A stretch of DNA of 64,000 nucleotides, taken from assembly GCF_000165425.1 (NCBI RefSeq), contig NW_001799422.1:1206-65205 (forward strand), written 5' to 3'. The stretch is from Paramecium tetraurelia (Eukaryota; Ciliophora; Oligohymenophorea; Peniculida; Parameciidae). Positions 13,668 through 25,167 of this stretch are shown piece by piece; positions within the stretch are counted from its first letter, which is position 1; each line of letters opens with the position of its first letter. The notes below the pieces were generated by a model that did not search any database, was not told the DNA's origin, and was given only the letters and a program-made list of their open reading frames with translations. A program made the position numbers and the translations under genes.

Positions 13668-14924
13668 TCAATCAATATCGTTGTCCTTTATCTATACCTC
13701 TTTATAGTCAGCAATCAAATATTCGAATTTACTCATACATTCTTGAACCCACCCAAAACCACCACCTTCTCCAGTAAACCAATGAAGAAAAGCTCTTTTA
13801 TCAAAGACTTTATAAAATTTCTTTAAAATTATTTCCAAATAATTAAGCATAGAAAGATCATTTGAAAGAAATACACCTGTTTACTTTAATTAAGCAAGTT
13901 CTGGAATAACTGTGTAATTTTATGATATACATTGAAGCACATAAGGACTCTCCTAATATCTAATCTTCATCTTTTAAAAGGCTTAGTCGGATTAACCAAA
14001 AAATTAATTTTCTCCTTTAGAACGATGCACTAAAGCAGCGCTAAGGTGGTAAGGTTTAATTTTGTTTTGAAATAACCTTTATTCTGGTTTTGTTATATAT
14101 GATATAAGTTATTTTTCATTTAATTCATATTTGATTTAGTCATTGATAGTTGCCAAAGGTCCATAAGAAGGAGTAATATAATGAATTCTATCATATGAAC
14201 ACAATCCAGAAAGCAATTTCTTATTATCAATTTAGCTGAATCTTCTTAAACCTGTATATGAGCTAATTAATTATGATATTAAATTATTTAAGAGAGTATA
14301 ATCAACAAAATCCAAACCAAACTGTGAATCTATGGATTCATACATTGATTGATTATCCAACATTACAACAGAGTGACAATCTTCTAAAGTTAAATCAATG
14401 GAGTATATAACATTATAGAGATCTACTATATTATTAGACATTTCTTGAGAAGGATAAACTAAGAATGCATTTTTTTAAGTCTTTCTTCCATATTCTTTTG
14501 ATATTCTCTCCAAAAGCAAAGCAGCGAAACCTGATCCTGTTCCACCACTTAAAGCAGAAGTAATAATGAATTAATCAAGTCTGTCAATACTTTCTATTTG
14601 TTTTCTTAATTAATCTAAACTTTGTTCAATTAATTATTTCCCAACAGCATTAAAAGCTCTGCAAAAATTGTTTGATGCGTCCTCCTTCCCTGAAACAAAA
14701 GAGGTAGATTTATACTTTATTGATTAATTTTTTTTGACTTTGTTTATCATTTGTTCATCTGAATCGACAAATAGAGCTAAAGGGTAGTTATTATTCTCAT
14801 TTTCATTATAAATGTAGCTCTTGACATTTGTATCTGATTCTTCTTTTTCATAAAGTTTCCATAGGGCATCCCCTATCATTACTCCAGCTCCACCTATATG
14901 AAGATGAATAACAGAAGAAGTCAT
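13668..14924 (-). CDS. Divergent tubulin
   Basis: Single exon, 418 residues. The N-terminus (VIHLHIGGAGVMIGDALWKL) aligns with the tubulin opening, and GGTGSGFAALLLERI with the phosphate-binding T4 loop; the end RAFLHWFTGEGGGFGWVQE corresponds to the tubulin H11-H12 region (RAFVHWYVGEGM in alpha). It differs from alpha and beta tubulin: the Gln of the GQ motif is Gly, the ARGHYT-type segment is replaced, and the acidic tail is short. It has about 30 fewer residues than canonical tubulins. The GTP-binding loop is kept, so nucleotide binding is plausible. Ciliates carry several minor tubulin types linked to basal bodies; which one this is cannot be told by eye. The WKLY after the first motif suggests the alpha side. 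Confidence 0.88.
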
Positions 14925-15099
14925 TATAATTAATAAATTATGAATTATAATGTTAAACTACAAATAATTAGAATGAAGAAATCAGCCATTCATTTTGCAA
15001 AGCCATTTCTAAATTTATTCGGTTTAAATAATAATTGTACGAATAGTCTTAATAAAATGATTATAACGGGCATTTGAATTAATATCATTTTTTTTAAAC

Positions 15100-15317
15100 A
15101 GCAGAAAGTGGTTAAATGTATTGTTCTTAATATCTTCCATCAATGCTTTGATAACCAAGAGCACATACAAGACAAATTCAAATTGTACAAGTTAAGCATT
15201 GACTTTCACAACTATGGCAGCATAAATGGCATCCATTTCCAAAAATGAGATTTCCATCATCGCATAATTCAACAGGTGTTACTAATGAGTCCCCCCAAAT
15301 TGCTATACATTCATTAT
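15100..15317 (-). pseudogene. Cysteine-rich repeat fragment
   Basis: Minus-strand translation gives a fragment typical of ciliate cysteine-rich membrane proteins: ELCDDGN, GNGCHLCCHSC, then CLTC, an in-frame TGA, and ICLVCALGYQ. The ECDDGN/CxxC...GYQ pattern is characteristic of long furin-like repeat proteins in Paramecium. No start, no further repeats and no membrane segments could be found around it, and the TGA breaks it, so it looks like a leftover of a once larger gene. Confidence 0.45.
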
Positions 15318-16066
15318 CTTTCTTTCTTATGATTCAATTCTAAGGTGATATCTCAATCCATTTTAATTATACCAACATCTTTTTTACCTTAATAGGATAG
15401 AATATAAGCTTTTGATTACCTTAATATAATGAATTTTAATTAAGTTTACTAGAATAAATTAGTGAAGAGAAAAAGATTCTAACATTAAATATTTTGATTT
15501 TTAGAAGGTGAATTATAGTATAAGAAAAGTATACATCATAAGTCATAAAACAGAATGTTTGATCTCCTTATATATTCTTTTTGACCTGATTTAATTAATT
15601 TCTTATTTGTTTAAAATTTAATAGTGTAACTTTCAAAATTAACTTTTGCAAACCCTTTAATTATTAGTTTATAATCTAATAAAATTTAAATAAAAGTAGC
15701 TATATTTATTTTGGTTATTATTAGTGACTTAAATTTGATAATAGTTTGATAGAAGGATAGAATTTATTGGAAATTGAAATATTTAAAAGATAATTTGATT
15801 TCGACGTATTCTGTTATAATGGTTCGAAAACTGTATCTCCCAAAATATTCTCTATCGACTATGGAGATCTAGAATTATGATAATTTAAACTTAAATTCTT
15901 GATTTACCTATCTCAACACATTCCTTAGTAAACAAAGTCCTTAGTTAAGTAATTCTAATTTAGCGTGATTTTTTAATAATATGAAAATTTAAGAAATATA
16001 CTCGTGTTTCTCTATAAAACAATCTCTATAAAATCAAATAAAAACAATCTAAATTACAATATTAAT
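15318..16066. other. Intergenic, nothing recognised
   Basis: AT-rich spacer of about 750 bases between the Cys-rich fragment and the end of the UTP15 gene. It could include older, unrecognisable parts of the Cys-rich gene upstream of the fragment. No other feature seen. Confidence 0.5.
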
Positions 16067-17633
16067 TCAAATCAAAATCATCCCTTTTAAAATTGTCATT
16101 TCTCTTTAAATTTATAATTCCTCTCTTACTTAATCATAAATATCGCCAATGTTGTATATGTCTAAAATAGAACTCAATAAAATACCAACTAATATATCTA
16201 AAACATGTAACATTGAACCAGAGTATTTAGGATTTGACATCTTTTATAAAATAAACTGCAAAATCATCTAAAGCTCCTCATCATCAATATCTTTTAGTGC
16301 AACTTCTAAAGCTCCTCTTTCAGACAATTCCTCCACTAGACTGAGTATTATTGATGTTTTTTTTTCTTTAAAAGCCTATAATAATTTCATAATTTACCTT
16401 TACAATTGCTTCCTTATATTTAAAAGAAACTAACAATTTATCATAGCCTGAAAACTTTTGATTTTGAATTGTTGGAACTTTGTAATCATAATCAGATAAT
16501 TTAGAATAGATGCCTCGATTATAAAATTTATAATTTTTGATTCTCCTTTATAAATGTGGATTAGACTTAAGATATTCAGGTATATAATCCTCTTCTTCTT
16601 CAATATCTTCATCATTTTTTGATGGTTTTAACTAATTTATTTGTAATTATCCATCATTTCCTCCTATAGCAATATTAAATCCATCCAATGAAGCATCCAA
16701 AGCCATCACAGGACTTTTCCATTTCAATTAATGGGTAACATTAAAAATATCAGTTCTTATAAATTTTATCTAATGATCTAAAGATCCTGTAATAATTCTA
16801 GTTTAATCATGATACTAAGTTAAGGTTAAAGAAGTTATAGTTTTCTAATTTGTATGCAATTCTTAAATTAAATTTTCTTTTCTGAAATCCCATAAAGTAG
16901 TAAATTAATCTTAAGCAGAGATAAAATTTAACTTATTTGGTAATATGAGAATTGATTCGATTGGATGATTTGTTAAGTAGGATCTAATTGGGTCGTTACT
17001 ACTACTTCTCAAATCATATAATTTAATAAATTTATCATAAGATGAAGATAATAATTATCGATCTTCATATCCAGCTATGCTTCTAATAAAATCATTATGA
17101 GCATTAGGTATGCTTCTAATTACTATATCATTTGGTATATCAAAGAGTTTTATAGTCTTAAATTATGATAATATTTACTCCATCATCTCCAGCTGCATAG
17201 ATTTAATCTGTGTTGTTAAAGCTGACTGAATGCACAGGTTTCTTGAAATTTTTGAACTATCTTAGAGATGTTTTTGTCTTAAGGTTCATAATATTTACTA
17301 ATCCATCTTCATGAGAAGTGGCCAATAATTGGGAATCGCATCTTAATTAAAGTGAAAGCACTTAAGTTTTAAATCTACTCAAGGTTTATGTGATTTAATT
17401 TTTATTTGTGCTGAAAATTTCCACCGTATTTCCACTGGCAACTGCAATTCTTTATTTGATGTTATTAGAGGCACTAATTGCTTTTATTGATTAATTATGT
17501 TATTTTTCTAAGACTTAATTAAAGCTATTCCAATATCTGTTTTCTGCATTATCACTAACTGGCTTTTTAAATAATCTAAACTATATATGACTTTGATTTA
17601 CAATTTTTCTTTTAATTTTATGTAATTGTCCAT
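16067..17633 (-). CDS. UTP15: UTP15, U3 snoRNP WD40 subunit
   Basis: 498 residues in four exons (introns of 26, 22 and 22 nt; exon sum divisible by three). The order of blocks follows UTP15: KKPVSDNAENRYWNSF near the start, WD repeats (GDDGTIKLFD, SYDKFIKLYD, TGSLDHQIKF), the stretch KSPVMALDASLDG, an acidic linker (DEDIEEEEDYIPEY), and the UTP15 C-terminal domain (VEELSERGALEVALKD, then an ILQF region). UTP15 is a t-UTP component of the small-subunit processome, acting in nucleolar pre-18S rRNA transcription and processing. The usual length in other eukaryotes is about 510-520. The start ATG (17631-17633) is set by the first intron. Confidence 0.88.
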
Positions 17634-17860
17634 TAATATAAAAATTAATTTATGTTATAAAGTTAAATTAAGTGTGATTTTTAATTCTGTTTTTGGTGTA
17701 GTTTTTTTGCAAAATGCTAGCTTATATTGTTATATAATGCTCAAATTAAAATCGTTAGCGTAGAGTTATTAATAAAAATTGAAAGAGATTCTTTTTATAT
17801 TGCCTCTATATTACAAATTAATTGAGGTAAATAGATCAATACTAATTATTTATAACAATA

Positions 17861-18451
17861 ATGGATTAAAATTATATTGATAAATAAGTAAAATAAGGAA
17901 AAGTCCTTGTTGTAATAAACAAATTAGTATATGATTTGACAGATTTCAAAACTAGACATCCAGGAGGGTTTAAAATTTTAGAAAAATATAATGGTTATGA
18001 TGTTACTAGACAGTTTGAAGTTGTTATTCGGCATAGTGAAAAGGCTAAGGAGATGATGAAGGAATTTTTTATTGGCTCCTTTTAAGACCGAAGATAAAAG
18101 GTTTCATGGGATCATATTAGATCGAACCAGGAAAAACTATACATAGTGATCTCAAATAATTTATATGATTGCACTGAGGTATGAAACAAATTTACTTCTT
18201 AGTTCGCAGATAATCATCCAGGAGGAAAAGAGATTTTGCAATTATATAAGAATTAAAATGCAACAGAGGCATTTAAAAGACTTGGCCACAGTTAAGAAGC
18301 AAGAGAAAAGATGGATTTATATAAAATTGGGGAACTTGAACATAAAGTAATAAAATTCATATAATAGAAAGCTGAGGGGAATTCGTAGAGATGGCTTTTA
18401 TTTTTTATAGGACTGGTAATTGCATACATTTACAAGAGTATAGCTTATTGA
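17861..18451 (+). CDS. Tandem cytochrome b5 domains, tail-anchored
   Basis: 188 residues with one intron (18179-18202). Two cytochrome b5 heme-binding domains follow each other: the first has RHPGGFKIL and a second ligand region VIRHSEKA; the second has NHPGGKEIL and RLGHSQEAREKM. Each pair supplies the two axial histidines for heme. The last 20 or so residues (WLLFFIGLVIAYIYKSIAY) form a single hydrophobic segment, so the protein is probably tail-anchored in the ER or outer mitochondrial membrane and serves as an electron carrier. Single-domain cytochrome b5 is the rule; two domains in one small tail-anchored chain are uncommon. Confidence 0.88.
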
Positions 18452-18514
18452 ATATCCTTAAATTTTAATGCAAAAATATTTATTAATAATTATATAATCC
18501 TTATCGAATAAGTA

Positions 18515-19453
18515 ATGAATGAGAGAAGAGACGAAACCACTATTCCAGTTGCTATGGAGTATGACAAGAAAAAGGATGAGATTGAGAAAAAATTGAATTC
18601 GTACAATTGATAAACTAATAAAGATTATTTGAAGCCGACAAGGCTGCTGAGGAGTAATTGTATTAAGTGTAATAAATCCTTGCTATTTAAGGAGCAGTGT
18701 TAGAAACTGCTTCAGAATCCTCATTAAGAATCCTTGCCATCTAATATTTTATTACAAGTCTTTTAACAATGTTTATTTTGTAATTAAATCGTTTTGGATG
18801 GATTTTAACTTGGCTTCCTTTTTTGGAATAATTTGTTGGAACTATTTACATAATAACACTATTACTTGCTGAATTTTGTCCGAGTGCAGTCTCAAAAGTA
18901 AATTAATTGATATTTCTAGTTACCCTACAACTTTTTGATTTTTATTTGTCATTCTTGTTCCAAAATTTTACTTCTTGTTTTTATTTCACTATGGTATTCA
19001 GAGTATAAATGCGAATTAATCACTCTAGCTCTAGGGATTTCAGTATTATATTTGATCTATTTAATCAAAAGTTCTGTAGGTATATTTAATCATGAAATTT
19101 AAGCTGAGAAGCAATATTAAGGAATGAAAGTGAAAAAGTAATTCTGTAATACTTTTGTTATGGTGGCTTTTATATCTGGTGTCTTATGTTTGTTAACTAG
19201 ATCACACCTAATAATCGTAGCCGTTTTAGCGTGTTTTGGTCTAATTTATATCTGCTTTTTATAATTAGCCCTTTAGAGATTTGAATAGATGGAATTTATT
19301 TTCGAGAATTCAAATGACATTTATTTGGGACCTGCAATATTGGATGCAGATTTACTATTCTTTTGCAAATTATGTTTTTTCCATTGTTTTAGTAAGAAAA
19401 ACAATTCCAATCCCAAAATAAAAGAAGAAGAATCAGATTAAAACGAAGATTGA
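18515..19453 (+). CDS. TMBIM/Bax inhibitor-1 family membrane protein
   Basis: 297 residues with introns 18601-18623 and 18898-18919. After a soluble head with a short EADKAAEEQ segment come six to seven hydrophobic segments. The order fits the TMBIM (Bax inhibitor-1, LFG) fold: ILAIQYFITSLLTMF, then KLPYNFLIFICHSC, then ELITLALGISVLYLIY (family: ALGIT), and near the end DIYLGPAILDADLLFFCKL matching the family's ALNLYLDIINLF. The conserved C-terminal acidic residues are partly kept. Such proteins are ER or Golgi calcium-leak channels in other eukaryotes; that role is inferred. Confidence 0.72.
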
Positions 19454-19515
19454 AAATGAAATTTATCATTAATAGATATATATTCACTTTAATTATATAT
19501 ATTATAAACATTTTA

Positions 19516-20538
19516 TCAAATATTAATGATATCTCTCTAAATACCATGATCGATATAAAACATATGAACAGCATTTTCATAACCTTTAGTTAATAGAAAT
19601 TCGTTAATTGATTTTATTTCTTTTTCTGTGACATCCTTACATAAGAGTGCTATAGCATCATAACCTCCTGCTCCAGGACATATTCCCCATAAAACGGAAG
19701 GTTAAGCAATTGAAAAGTCGATAATTTCGGTTGAGATTTTAGGTTCAATATCATAATTAGCTAATTAACTTAATTCTCTAAGTAAAGAACGGTATTCTTA
19801 GTTCAATTTTAAGAACTAATCTCTAACTAATTTCTTTTCTTTGAGAAGATAACATAATTCCATAACACATTTCTCACTTGTTTCTAAAAAATATTTATAG
19901 TATTTTTAGTTTTCAGATAAGCATTTTTATATTGTATTTATCCCTTTGATAGTGCTCTATCCTTATTTTAAATCAATTAATAAGATTTGGTAATTTTTAT
20001 CCAGTCCATCTAAAGGTATAACTTCATTTTTGCTAAACAATTAACTTCCATATATTGCAGTTGAAATATCAAATCCAGAACCTTTATTTTCTTATGCTAT
20101 CAGGTTAGCTTGCAAAGCTAATTGGTACAACTTTTCATTATCATTGATAAATTGACCTAAACTAGAAACAATTAAGCCAGCGGAACTTCCTAAACCTAAC
20201 TTTGTTATTTTATTCTTTTAATTTTATGAATAAAAGGCTGAATCTGGCTTAGTTTCAATCAACCAAGAATCTGTAGCCAGTTGGTTCTGAAATATAATTT
20301 AGTAAATAGCATCAAAATATATGTTTTCACTTTTAGCAATCTAATTTAATGAATATTTTATTTCTTGAGAAAATTATTCACTCCTAAAAATTATTTAGTT
20401 GTTTTCCTATAATTTAAGTTTCTCAGTCCTAAATCTAGCATTGATTGCTATTGATACTCCATGATTATTGGGATTCAAAATAGCATAGCCTCCAGCAAGT
20501 AATACTTTACCAGGACATGAACAAATAAATTTTTACAT
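19516..20538 (-). CDS. Phosphomevalonate kinase (GHMP family)
   Basis: Single exon, 340 residues. The N-terminus CPGKVLLAGGYAIL matches the Erg8-type PMK opening; the ATP loop is GLGSSAGLIVSSL; SGFDISTAIYGSQ and the C-terminal PGAGGYDAIALL are also PMK signatures. It phosphorylates phosphomevalonate to diphosphomevalonate in the mevalonate route to isoprenoids. A little shorter than yeast Erg8 (about 450), mainly through missing loops. Its start is 40 bp from the start of the divergent neighbour, so the two must share a promoter region. Mevalonate kinase is the main alternative, but the PGAGG(Y/F)D motif favours PMK. Confidence 0.85.
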
Positions 20539-20578
20539 TTTATAATAACTATTTTTTCAACTATTTAACTGCGAAGAA

Positions 20579-21781
20579 ATGTTCGGTCCTTAAACTAATG
20601 ATCTCAAAGAGTAAGAAGAAGGTTAAAACTAAAAAAGTTTGCTTCCTTCTGGATATCAATCTCCTAAATTGAACCTAACCTCGAGACTTAGGGTGTATAT
20701 GAGTTAATACGAGAGACAAATAATAAGATCTTTATTAAGTTCAAATATTTAGAAAATTCCTCTTGAAAATAGCAACACATATTTAGTAAATTATGATTCA
20801 GAGGTGTCAATATTTAAAATTTAAGGAGATCAAATCAAAAGATCATTATAACCAAGTACGTTTGCCTCATTTGTGAAAATATATTCAAATACAATGCTTC
20901 CAAAAAGAATAAAGAGTTATCTGATAGACAGAAATAACATTATATATCAATATGAAATTGATTATATGAAAGGGGAAATTCCTTCTTTTAGAAATTATAA
21001 ACATGAAATAAATACAGCTTTAAGTTTAGAAAGTTACATCTTCTTATCAGTAATTATTTAAATCATATTTAGTGTATTGTAAGTCAAGACGGCTTCTTAC
21101 TTGTGATGGTGTCTGATACTAAAATTTTCTTTTTAAATCTAAGAGATGGGGTTTATCATGAGATAAAAAACCCTCTTAACATTAACTAATTTCCTTTAGA
21201 ATTCAATTTCGATAAGAAAGTTCATTTAGAACTGGACCCAACGAAAACGTGCTTTATCATGGCTCATGAATCTACGGTTGTTATTTATAATAACTTTGAT
21301 AAAATCAAATAGTTTGAGCTCAAAAAATAGTAAACAATATTAAATGTATTTTAAATAATTAGTTTAGATTAAATTATTTGGTAATTAACTTATAATACTG
21401 ACAAATTTAGCCATAATAAAGATTGATAATGTGTTTAATAAATATATTCAATTGAAAGAGGAAGATTACTTTTATCTATAAAATTTTGAATAACAAGAAA
21501 ATCAAGAAAGTTATATAAATTATGGAACATTTGAGATTGAAAATCAAGAGATTAAGTCAGTTATCATTTATGATAGCAATAAAAAATTTTATTTAATTGA
21601 AATGTAAAGTATATAATAGGGATAATTGATTATTAAGGAATTAAAAACATAATTTGATGAAGATGAGAAAATAGAGATGATAGAAGTCGAAAGGATCACC
21701 TTACAATCAATAGTATTGAGAATTTTTTATTTCAAAAAGAATCATGAGCTTGGTTATTTTGAATATTAAGGAAGTCTTTGA
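20579..21781 (+). CDS. Hypothetical protein, possible beta-propeller
   Basis: 385 residues with introns 21050-21072 and 21346-21367; stop TGA 21779-21781. No family recognised. The N-terminal 30 residues are polar. The rest alternates short hydrophobic strands (CIVSQDGFLLVMVSDTKIFF, CFIMAHESTVVIYN, LIILTNLAIIKID) in a rhythm like a beta-propeller of the kind seen in nucleoporins or WD proteins, but no GH/WD signature is present. The nucleoporin idea is a guess. Divergent from the phosphomevalonate kinase gene. Confidence 0.8.
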
Positions 21782-21806
21782 TTTTGATTGATGTATTAAT
21801 ATGATA

Positions 21807-22401
21807 TCATTACTTTCCATATTCCTTCTGAGTCATTAGATTGTAGAAATCATCAAAGGTGACAAAGCCATCATCATCCAAATCAGCTTTCTTAAACATG
21901 TGTTAAATTTCTTCATCAGTCATTTCCTCTCCCAAATCTTATGCCACTCTTTTTAATTCATCCCATGTAACGCGGCCTTTGATAAATAAATAAATTACCC
22001 TCCTTATTCCAATCATAAAGATTAAAGACTTTTTAGATTTACTCTCTAGTATCTTTATCACTAACTTTGGCTGTTGCAAGATGTAAAAACTCTTCAAAGT
22101 CAATTCCTCCACTATTGTCAGTATCTAATTCACCCAATACTTAATAAATAAATTTATTGTGGTAAGTTTTAATTCCTGATGCTTCAAAAGCCTCTCTCAA
22201 TTCTTATGGGTCGATAGATCCAGATCCATCATTATCAAAAATGTCAAAGGCTTACTTGACTTCTAAGACTTCTTCTTTTGTAAGATGTGGTGGTTTAGCG
22301 TAATCTTCAGCATTAAAAGGTTTGGGGCCCTTCTAAGGAGGGGGAGGAGGAGGTGCCTTTTTATCATTCTTTTATGCAGACTATGGTGCCTATCTGGACA
22401 T
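21807..22401 (-). CDS. Centrin-like EF-hand protein
   Basis: 190 residues, one 22-nt intron (21977-21998). A proline-rich lead (APPPPPPQKGPKP) is followed by four EF hands. Loops 1 (DNDGSGSIDPQE) and 2 (DTDNSGGIDFEE) have all calcium ligands; loop 3 (DWNKEGRVTWDE) is weaker; loop 4 (DLDDDGFVTFDD) has Asp in place of the usual last Glu. Segments around LTKEEVLEVKQAFDIFD and DLGEEMTDEEIQHMF resemble centrin/caltractin rather than calmodulin, as in ciliate basal-body or infraciliary-lattice centrins. Calcium-dependent contraction or basal-body duplication is the likely setting. A centrin-related paralogue rather than a strict centrin cannot be excluded. Confidence 0.85.
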
Positions 22402-22454
22402 TAATTAATATTTATTTATATTTATATTTAGATACTAGTGAATAACATTTAATA

Positions 22455-23406
22455 TCAAATGTTGAACCATTAATTATCAATTAAGGTAGTAGCTGTTGGT
22501 CTATTGTCTGCCTAAGCATCCAACATTAATAAGATCATATTAGCCAACTCCTTTGAAACAAATTTTTTGAGGATTAATCGATTGGTTCTTGAATTATCTT
22601 CAGGTAATTGACAAGTACACATTTGAAATATAACTACTCCTAAACAAAATATATCAAAAGAGGGTTAAACTAAATAATTAAGATCTCCTAATTCTGGAGG
22701 TATGTGAGGAAGTGTTTTCATCAGATATTTCCTAAGATCAGGATTTATTTTGGTTTTGATTTCTTATAATGTCTCAAATCTACTTATTTTTAACTAGAAT
22801 TAAGGAAAAATTACTTATCTGTACTCTTCTTTGTGACACTCTATATTTTGGAGGATGATGCACATGTGAACACAACTGTTTTGATGAATGTATTTGAGTC
22901 CTTCTAAAATACTGTAAAGATATGATCTTAACTTAATTTCATTTGATAATATTCTGGATTCTGTTTAAACACGTTCCTACAGATAGTTGTACTAATTAGC
23001 GTAGGAAGTGTATATCTGTATAGTAGTTTTGTTTTGAATGACGTATTAGTGAACCTAAATATTCAATATGTAAGTACTTATGATAAATTATCATCGTTGA
23101 ATTATTGAGCTCTTCTTAAGGAACTTAGAATCAAATCTGTGTTGTACGGATTCGATATTGTATATCTGATCCTCTAGTCATTATTTACATATTTACTTTA
23201 ACAAATTTTGAACTGATCACAATCTGGATGTCTTATTGAATTTCGGAAACAATTAGAAAAGTCTCTTCAGGTTCTTCATACTCTCTCAAGGATGATAGGA
23301 ACAAACTATCATTAATAATTAATAGATGCTAAGGACATTTGTAAGGCGAAGTGACAGCTTTTTAAAATTCAATTGAATCATCATCCTATGTGAGATTTGT
23401 ATTCAT
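22455..23406 (-). CDS. Protein pseudokinase
   Basis: About 294-302 residues with introns of 23 and 23 nt, plus a possible 21-nt in-frame intron that cannot be settled from sequence. The C-lobe of a protein kinase is clear: YLYSILEGLKYIHQNSCVH, PPELGD in place of APE, SFDIFCLGVVIFQM for DIWSLG, and DNRPTA near the end. The catalytic loop reads VHMCIILQN instead of HRDLKPEN, and no DFG is present, so phosphotransfer is not expected. Probably a scaffold or regulatory pseudokinase. It is divergent from the GSK3-like kinase, with 117 bp between starts. Confidence 0.72.
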
Positions 23407-23523
23407 TGTTATTAATTATTATAAATTCGATCTAAATATTATAAGCATAGTAGTAAATAATAATGCGTATTATTGATTTAATATTATAACTTAACTTTTA
23501 AGTTAAAATCAATATTTTCTAAA

Positions 23524-24539
23524 ATGGAGAAACTATAGAGCATACCCAATTATGAGATAGTAAGAATAATAGGTTCAGGGGCATTTGGTAATTTGCAAAA
23601 ACATTTATAAAGGTTATGTGTTTGAAGCCTTTGATTAACAAAGACGCTAAAAAGTAGCCTTAAAGAGAATGCAAAAAGTTGGTAAATTGTAGAGTAGGGA
23701 ATGCGAGATCTTGATGTAGTTAAAGCAGTGTAGTTATGTAGTGAAGATGCTAGTATAATATGATGTTATATAGGATGTATTCTACAGTAGAAGCGAGGAT
23801 AATAAAATGATTTAAAATATCATACTAGAATTTATGGATCAAAATTTGGAAGATATCATAGGAGATCACAGAAAGAGAAAAACCTATTTGGAATCCAAAG
23901 AGCTCAAGAACTACCTCTATCAAATGCTTAAAGGTCTTGATTAGATTCACAGAAAGCATATAGCACATCGAGATTTAAAACCGTACTTGTATAAAATAAT
24001 TAAAAAGAGAAAATATTTTAGTTAAGGATGGGAAAATCAAATTATGTGATTTTGGCAGTGCAAAGCAACTTAATCCATCCACTATCAACACACCCTATAT
24101 TGTATCGAGATTTTATAGAGCTCCAGAATTACTCTTGGGAGTAACTGAATATGATGTATCGATTGATATATGGGCCATTGGCTGCATAATGGCTGAATTG
24201 GCCTTGCTTGAACCTTTATTTATTGGGAAATCAGAAGGGGATTAATTATTTCAAATCCTTAGAATTTTAGGATCTTTTTCCAAATCAGATCTAAAATATT
24301 ATTAAAAGGTTGTTCCTTTTGATGTAAAATTATTCAAAGAGTTCCCAAAATATGAACCGATTGATTTGGAGGAAAAATTCGAACATGTGGATGATAAAGA
24401 TTTATTTATTGATTTGCTTAGGTAATATTATTGATTTGAGTTATTTAATAGCAAATTGTTAAAATACATTCCGGAGGAGAGAATTACAGCAAGCTAAGCA
24501 TTAAAACATTAATATTTTTCAGAAATTTTAGACTAGTGA
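23524..24539 (+). CDS. GSK3/shaggy-like protein kinase
   Basis: 304 residues in five exons (introns 25, 21, 25 and 30 nt). All catalytic elements are present: IGSGAFGYVFEA glycine loop, VALKRM lysine, HRDLKPEN, CDFGSAK, and the GSK3-type activation segment YIVSRFYRAPELLLG with its regulatory tyrosine. DIWAIGCIMAEL and an ERITASQALKH end complete the CMGC fold. It is shorter than animal GSK3 (about 420), lacking N- and C-terminal extensions. CDKs and MAPKs are excluded by the SRFYRAPELLLG motif. Confidence 0.9.
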
Positions 24540-24567
24540 TTTATTCAAAATTGTTTTTAACTAAACA

Positions 24568-25127
24568 TCATCTAGATACTCGTTTTTATAATCGTTTGGC
24601 TAATATTTCTTTCCAATTTCTCATGTCGTCGATTTTCTAATGTTGAATTATAACTTCGTTTGATTTGAGCCGAGTTTCATTATTATAGTAGGGTTATTTC
24701 CAGTCAGAAATTAAAATTGTATTCATTTATGAGATTGTTCTAAGATGAATAGTAATTATACCGATATTCAGTGATTGCAATTTAATCAGACTGAATATAT
24801 TATTAATATTGTTTGTTTATTAAATCGATCCATTAATTTCTTTTGGTTAATTACAAAGTTGAACGATAGCTTGTTTTAGGAGAAGACGCTAAATTAGATA
24901 TTTTTAATTTTGACTCTTAGTTTCTCTTGCTTGCTGTTGTATGCAAAGATGTACTTGGTGTTTTCTTTTATTATTTTGATAGTTCATTCAAAATGCTTTT
25001 GAGAGAATACAAATTTTGGACCTTCAACTTATTCTCAATCTTCTTGGCCTCTCTAATTATTATTTAGTTATAGTAATGCTTACTGATAGATATTCATTAG
25101 ATTATTTTTCTTCTACTCCTAATCCAT
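24568..25127 (-). CDS. Hypothetical protein, 168 aa
   Basis: 168 residues in three exons (introns 31 and 22 nt; exon sum exact). Lys/Gln/Ser-rich and probably partly disordered, with a helical start (EAKKIENKLKVQN). The last third (KQPYYNNETRLKSNEVIIQH, MRNWKEILAKRLQKR) looks folded or helical. No family recognised. Confidence 0.68.
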
Positions 25128-25167
25128 TTATTAATTATTATTATATATATAAATATAATATATAGTA

